NCBI GenBank assembly: GCA_002391465.1 | Contig: DGFC01000071.1 | Coordinates: 1 to 15,229 of the forward strand | Length of the DNA: 15,229 nucleotides | Reading direction: 5' to 3' | Source of the DNA: Firmicutes bacterium UBA3910 | GTDB lineage: Bacteria > Bacillota > Limnochordia > Darwinibacteriales > Darwinibacteriaceae | In this document: positions 13,960 through 15,229 of the stretch, in pieces | How positions within the stretch are numbered: position 1 is the stretch's first letter | How the letters are laid out: each line of letters begins with the position of its first letter | Notes under the pieces: generated by a model | Seen by the model: only the letters and a program-made list of their open reading frames with translations | Databases searched by the model: none | Told to the model about the DNA's origin: nothing | Made by a program: the position numbers and the translations under genes

Positions 13960-14826
13960 GTGGGGAAAATAGATCTGCACGTCCATTCCTACCACAGTGC
14001 TGACGGAGAATTCAGTCCAGCTGAGTTGGTAGATCTAGCAATAGAAAGCGGAGTAAAAGTACTGGCCATGGCTGACCACAATACGGTTGGCGGTGTTCCA
14101 GAGTTTTTAGAGGCTGGAAAAGAGAAGGGTTTAGAAGTCATCCCAGCCATTGAAATAGACGCCTTTTACGCCGGCAAAACGTTCCACATCGTCGGTTACT
14201 ACATTGACTGGCAGAGCGAGGAACTGGAAAAACTGATGGCAGGAACCAAGCAACGTCAAACCGAGATGGTCAAGGGTGTGGTGGCCGAGTTGCCGGCAGA
14301 GGGCATAGATCTGACCTGGGAAGATGTGGAGAAGCACTTAACCGGCTACGCTATTCCGGGATTTGCCACGGTGGCTAAAGCGATTATGGCTAAGGAGGGC
14401 TTCAGCGGCGATCAGTTTGCCTTTATGCGTAAGCACTTAGCCCCCCGCGTTCCACCTGGGTATCGGGAACAGATGCCTCCGGCAAGCGAGATCATCCCCT
14501 TGATCATCAAACTGGGTGGCATCCCTGTGCTGGCCCATCCGGGCTCCTATCTCAACCCTGACGTGGAGGAGGATGTGCAAACGCTCAAGGACCTGAAGGA
14601 AATGGGCCTCAAGGGCATTGAAGCCTTTTCCTCATACCACACGCCGGAACTGGACGAGAAGTTCCTACAGCTGGGATTAGAGTTGGGCCTTTTGATTACT
14701 GCCGGTAGTGACTTCCACGGTGAGTACAAACCGAAAGTGGCGATGGGCGGCATTCCTGAGACCGATTACCCCATCGAAGAGAACTTGGAAAAGGCCGGTT
14801 TTTTCCTGCACAGACAAAAAGACTAG
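13960..14826 (+). CDS. PHP-domain phosphoesterase
   Basis: A 288-residue PHP-domain protein, the size of stand-alone phosphatases of the TrpH/RnmV/YciV type (3',5'-nucleoside bisphosphate phosphatase or related). By PHP comparison the metal-binding residues are all visible: DLHVHS (His7, His9), ADHNT (Asp39, His40), Glu65 in IPAIEID, His76 in FHIVGY, His193 in VLAHPG, and Asp251 and His253 in GSDFHG. The start is GTG, with AAAGGA and GGAG just upstream. It follows nagA-like 2 by 42 nt and is probably co-transcribed. The substrate could be a nucleotide or a sugar phosphate; the context cannot decide. The terminator-like hairpin at 14856-14888 ends this run. Confidence 0.87.
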   Translation: MGKIDLHVHSYHSADGEFSPAELVDLAIESGVKVLAMADHNTVGGVPEFLEAGKEKGLEVIPAIEIDAFYAGKTFHIVGYYIDWQSEELEKLMAGTKQRQTEMVKGVVAELPAEGIDLTWEDVEKHLTGYAIPGFATVAKAIMAKEGFSGDQFAFMRKHLAPRVPPGYREQMPPASEIIPLIIKLGGIPVLAHPGSYLNPDVEEDVQTLKDLKEMGLKGIEAFSSYHTPELDEKFLQLGLELGLLITAGSDFHGEYKPKVAMGGIPETDYPIEENLEKAGFFLHRQKD

Positions 14827-14855
14827 TAGTGAAACAGTGCAGAGATCTTGCCTAC

Positions 14856-14890
14856 AAAAAGACTGCCAGCTTACTGTGCAGTCTTTTTAG
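14856..14890 (+). terminator. Intrinsic terminator after the PHP gene
   Basis: AAAAAGACTGC (14856-14866) pairs with GCAGTCTTTTT (14878-14888), an 11-bp stem; inside the loop CAG and CTG extend the helix with one bulged T. The T-run after the GC-rich core is typical of an intrinsic terminator. It ends only about 27 nt before the next ATG, leaving no room for a normal promoter after it. The next gene must rely on read-through or on a promoter overlapping the hairpin. Confidence 0.75.
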
Positions 14891-14915
14891 TATTTGATGG
14901 ATGGAGGGAGTAGGG

Positions 14916-15229
14916 ATGAAAAGGGCTTTCATTCTAGATTTTGACGGTACAATAGTGGATTCCATGACTGCTTGGAGTAGGGTTGGTCACAAGTTTTTAG
15001 AACGTCACGGCTGTAAGGATATCCCAACCGATCTCTGGGATATTATCAGACCCATGAGCCGCTTGGAATCGGCAGATTATTTCATCTCCCAATGGGGGAT
15101 TGAGCTAACGCCGGAAGAGATTCGGGACGAGCTGAATGGAATTATGGAAGAGGCCTATGAAAACGAGGTTGCATTGAAGCCTGGAGCTTTGGAGTTCCTG
15201 CAAAAGTACAGTGATAGGAAGATGTGCAT
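14916..15229 (+). CDS. HAD-superfamily phosphatase/phosphomutase, beta-PGM-like (3' truncated)
   Basis: The first 104 codons of a HAD subfamily I hydrolase, cut by the window edge and open to the end. It begins MKRAFILDFDGTIVDSM, with motif I DFDGT (nucleophile Asp8, second Asp10) followed by the VDSM typical of beta-phosphoglucomutase/phosphoglycolate-phosphatase-like enzymes. A helical cap domain follows, then LKPGALEFLQKY, the segment leading into motif II. Motifs II to IV lie beyond the window. The ATG follows GGAGGG with about 8 nt spacing. It probably works on a phosphorylated sugar; whether phosphatase or mutase cannot be told from this part. Confidence 0.85.
   Translation, partial: MKRAFILDFDGTIVDSMTAWSRVGHKFLERHGCKDIPTDLWDIIRPMSRLESADYFISQWGIELTPEEIRDELNGIMEEAYENEVALKPGALEFLQKYSDRKMC

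Noticed and set aside
15220..15229. Final bases AGATGTGCAT resemble the start of the Tn5 mosaic end (9 of 10)
   Set aside because: At a 3' edge an adapter would appear as the reverse complement, and these bases continue the HAD reading frame sensibly.
1..15229. CRISPR array, insertion sequence, prophage, tRNA or rRNA
   Set aside because: No regularly spaced direct repeats, transposase or integrase genes, or RNA gene signatures were seen in the window.

Overview
The window reads as a fragment of a metagenomic or draft-genome assembly from a Gram-positive-type bacterium, most likely Bacillota. Supporting signs are strong AGGAGG-like ribosome binding sites, frequent TTG and GTG starts, a complete mannose-family (IIA/IIB/IIC/IID) PTS and an intrinsic terminator with a U-tract. 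A finer taxonomic placement is not possible by eye. The first 19 bases are the Tn5/Nextera mosaic-end adapter, so the left edge is a library artefact and real sequence begins at about position 20. The right edge cuts through a gene.

Layout. 20-662 is gene-poor and holds a candidate extended -10 promoter and a small hairpin just before the first gene. 663-7321 runs rightward: a Gfo/Idh/MocA oxidoreductase, PTS IIC, IID, IIA and IIB, a ceramidase-fold amidohydrolase without a signal peptide, and two tandem SIS-domain proteins (SIS1, SIS2). After a gap with two hairpins comes a CutC-family TIM-barrel gene (7531-8163). It converges on the only leftward gene, a deoC-like aldolase (8177-8839) whose stop codon lies in the loop of its own terminator. 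A divergent control region (8840-8971) separates deoC from a rightward run: HAD-IIB phosphatase, SIS3, nagA-like 1, SIS4, nagA-like 2 and a PHP-domain phosphoesterase. A terminator-like hairpin and the first 314 bases of a HAD phosphatase/phosphomutase gene end the window.

How the genes may work together (inference). The PTS would import a sugar and phosphorylate it, most plausibly an N-acylated amino sugar. Two NagA-type deacetylases would remove the acyl group. The four SIS proteins would isomerise, deaminate or otherwise handle the phospho-sugars. A DeoC-class aldolase and the HAD enzymes could act further downstream. The ceramidase-fold protein, coupled to PTS IIB by a 1-base overlap, is probably an intracellular amidase-like enzyme and not a true ceramidase. 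No nagB, tagatose-bisphosphate aldolase, phosphofructokinase, EI/HPr or transcriptional regulator is present in the window.

The strongest candidate for something undescribed is this expanded amino-sugar locus: four divergent SIS paralogues (two of them in repeated SIS-nagA pairs), a variant CutC, a variant DeoC and a cytosolic ceramidase-fold enzyme.
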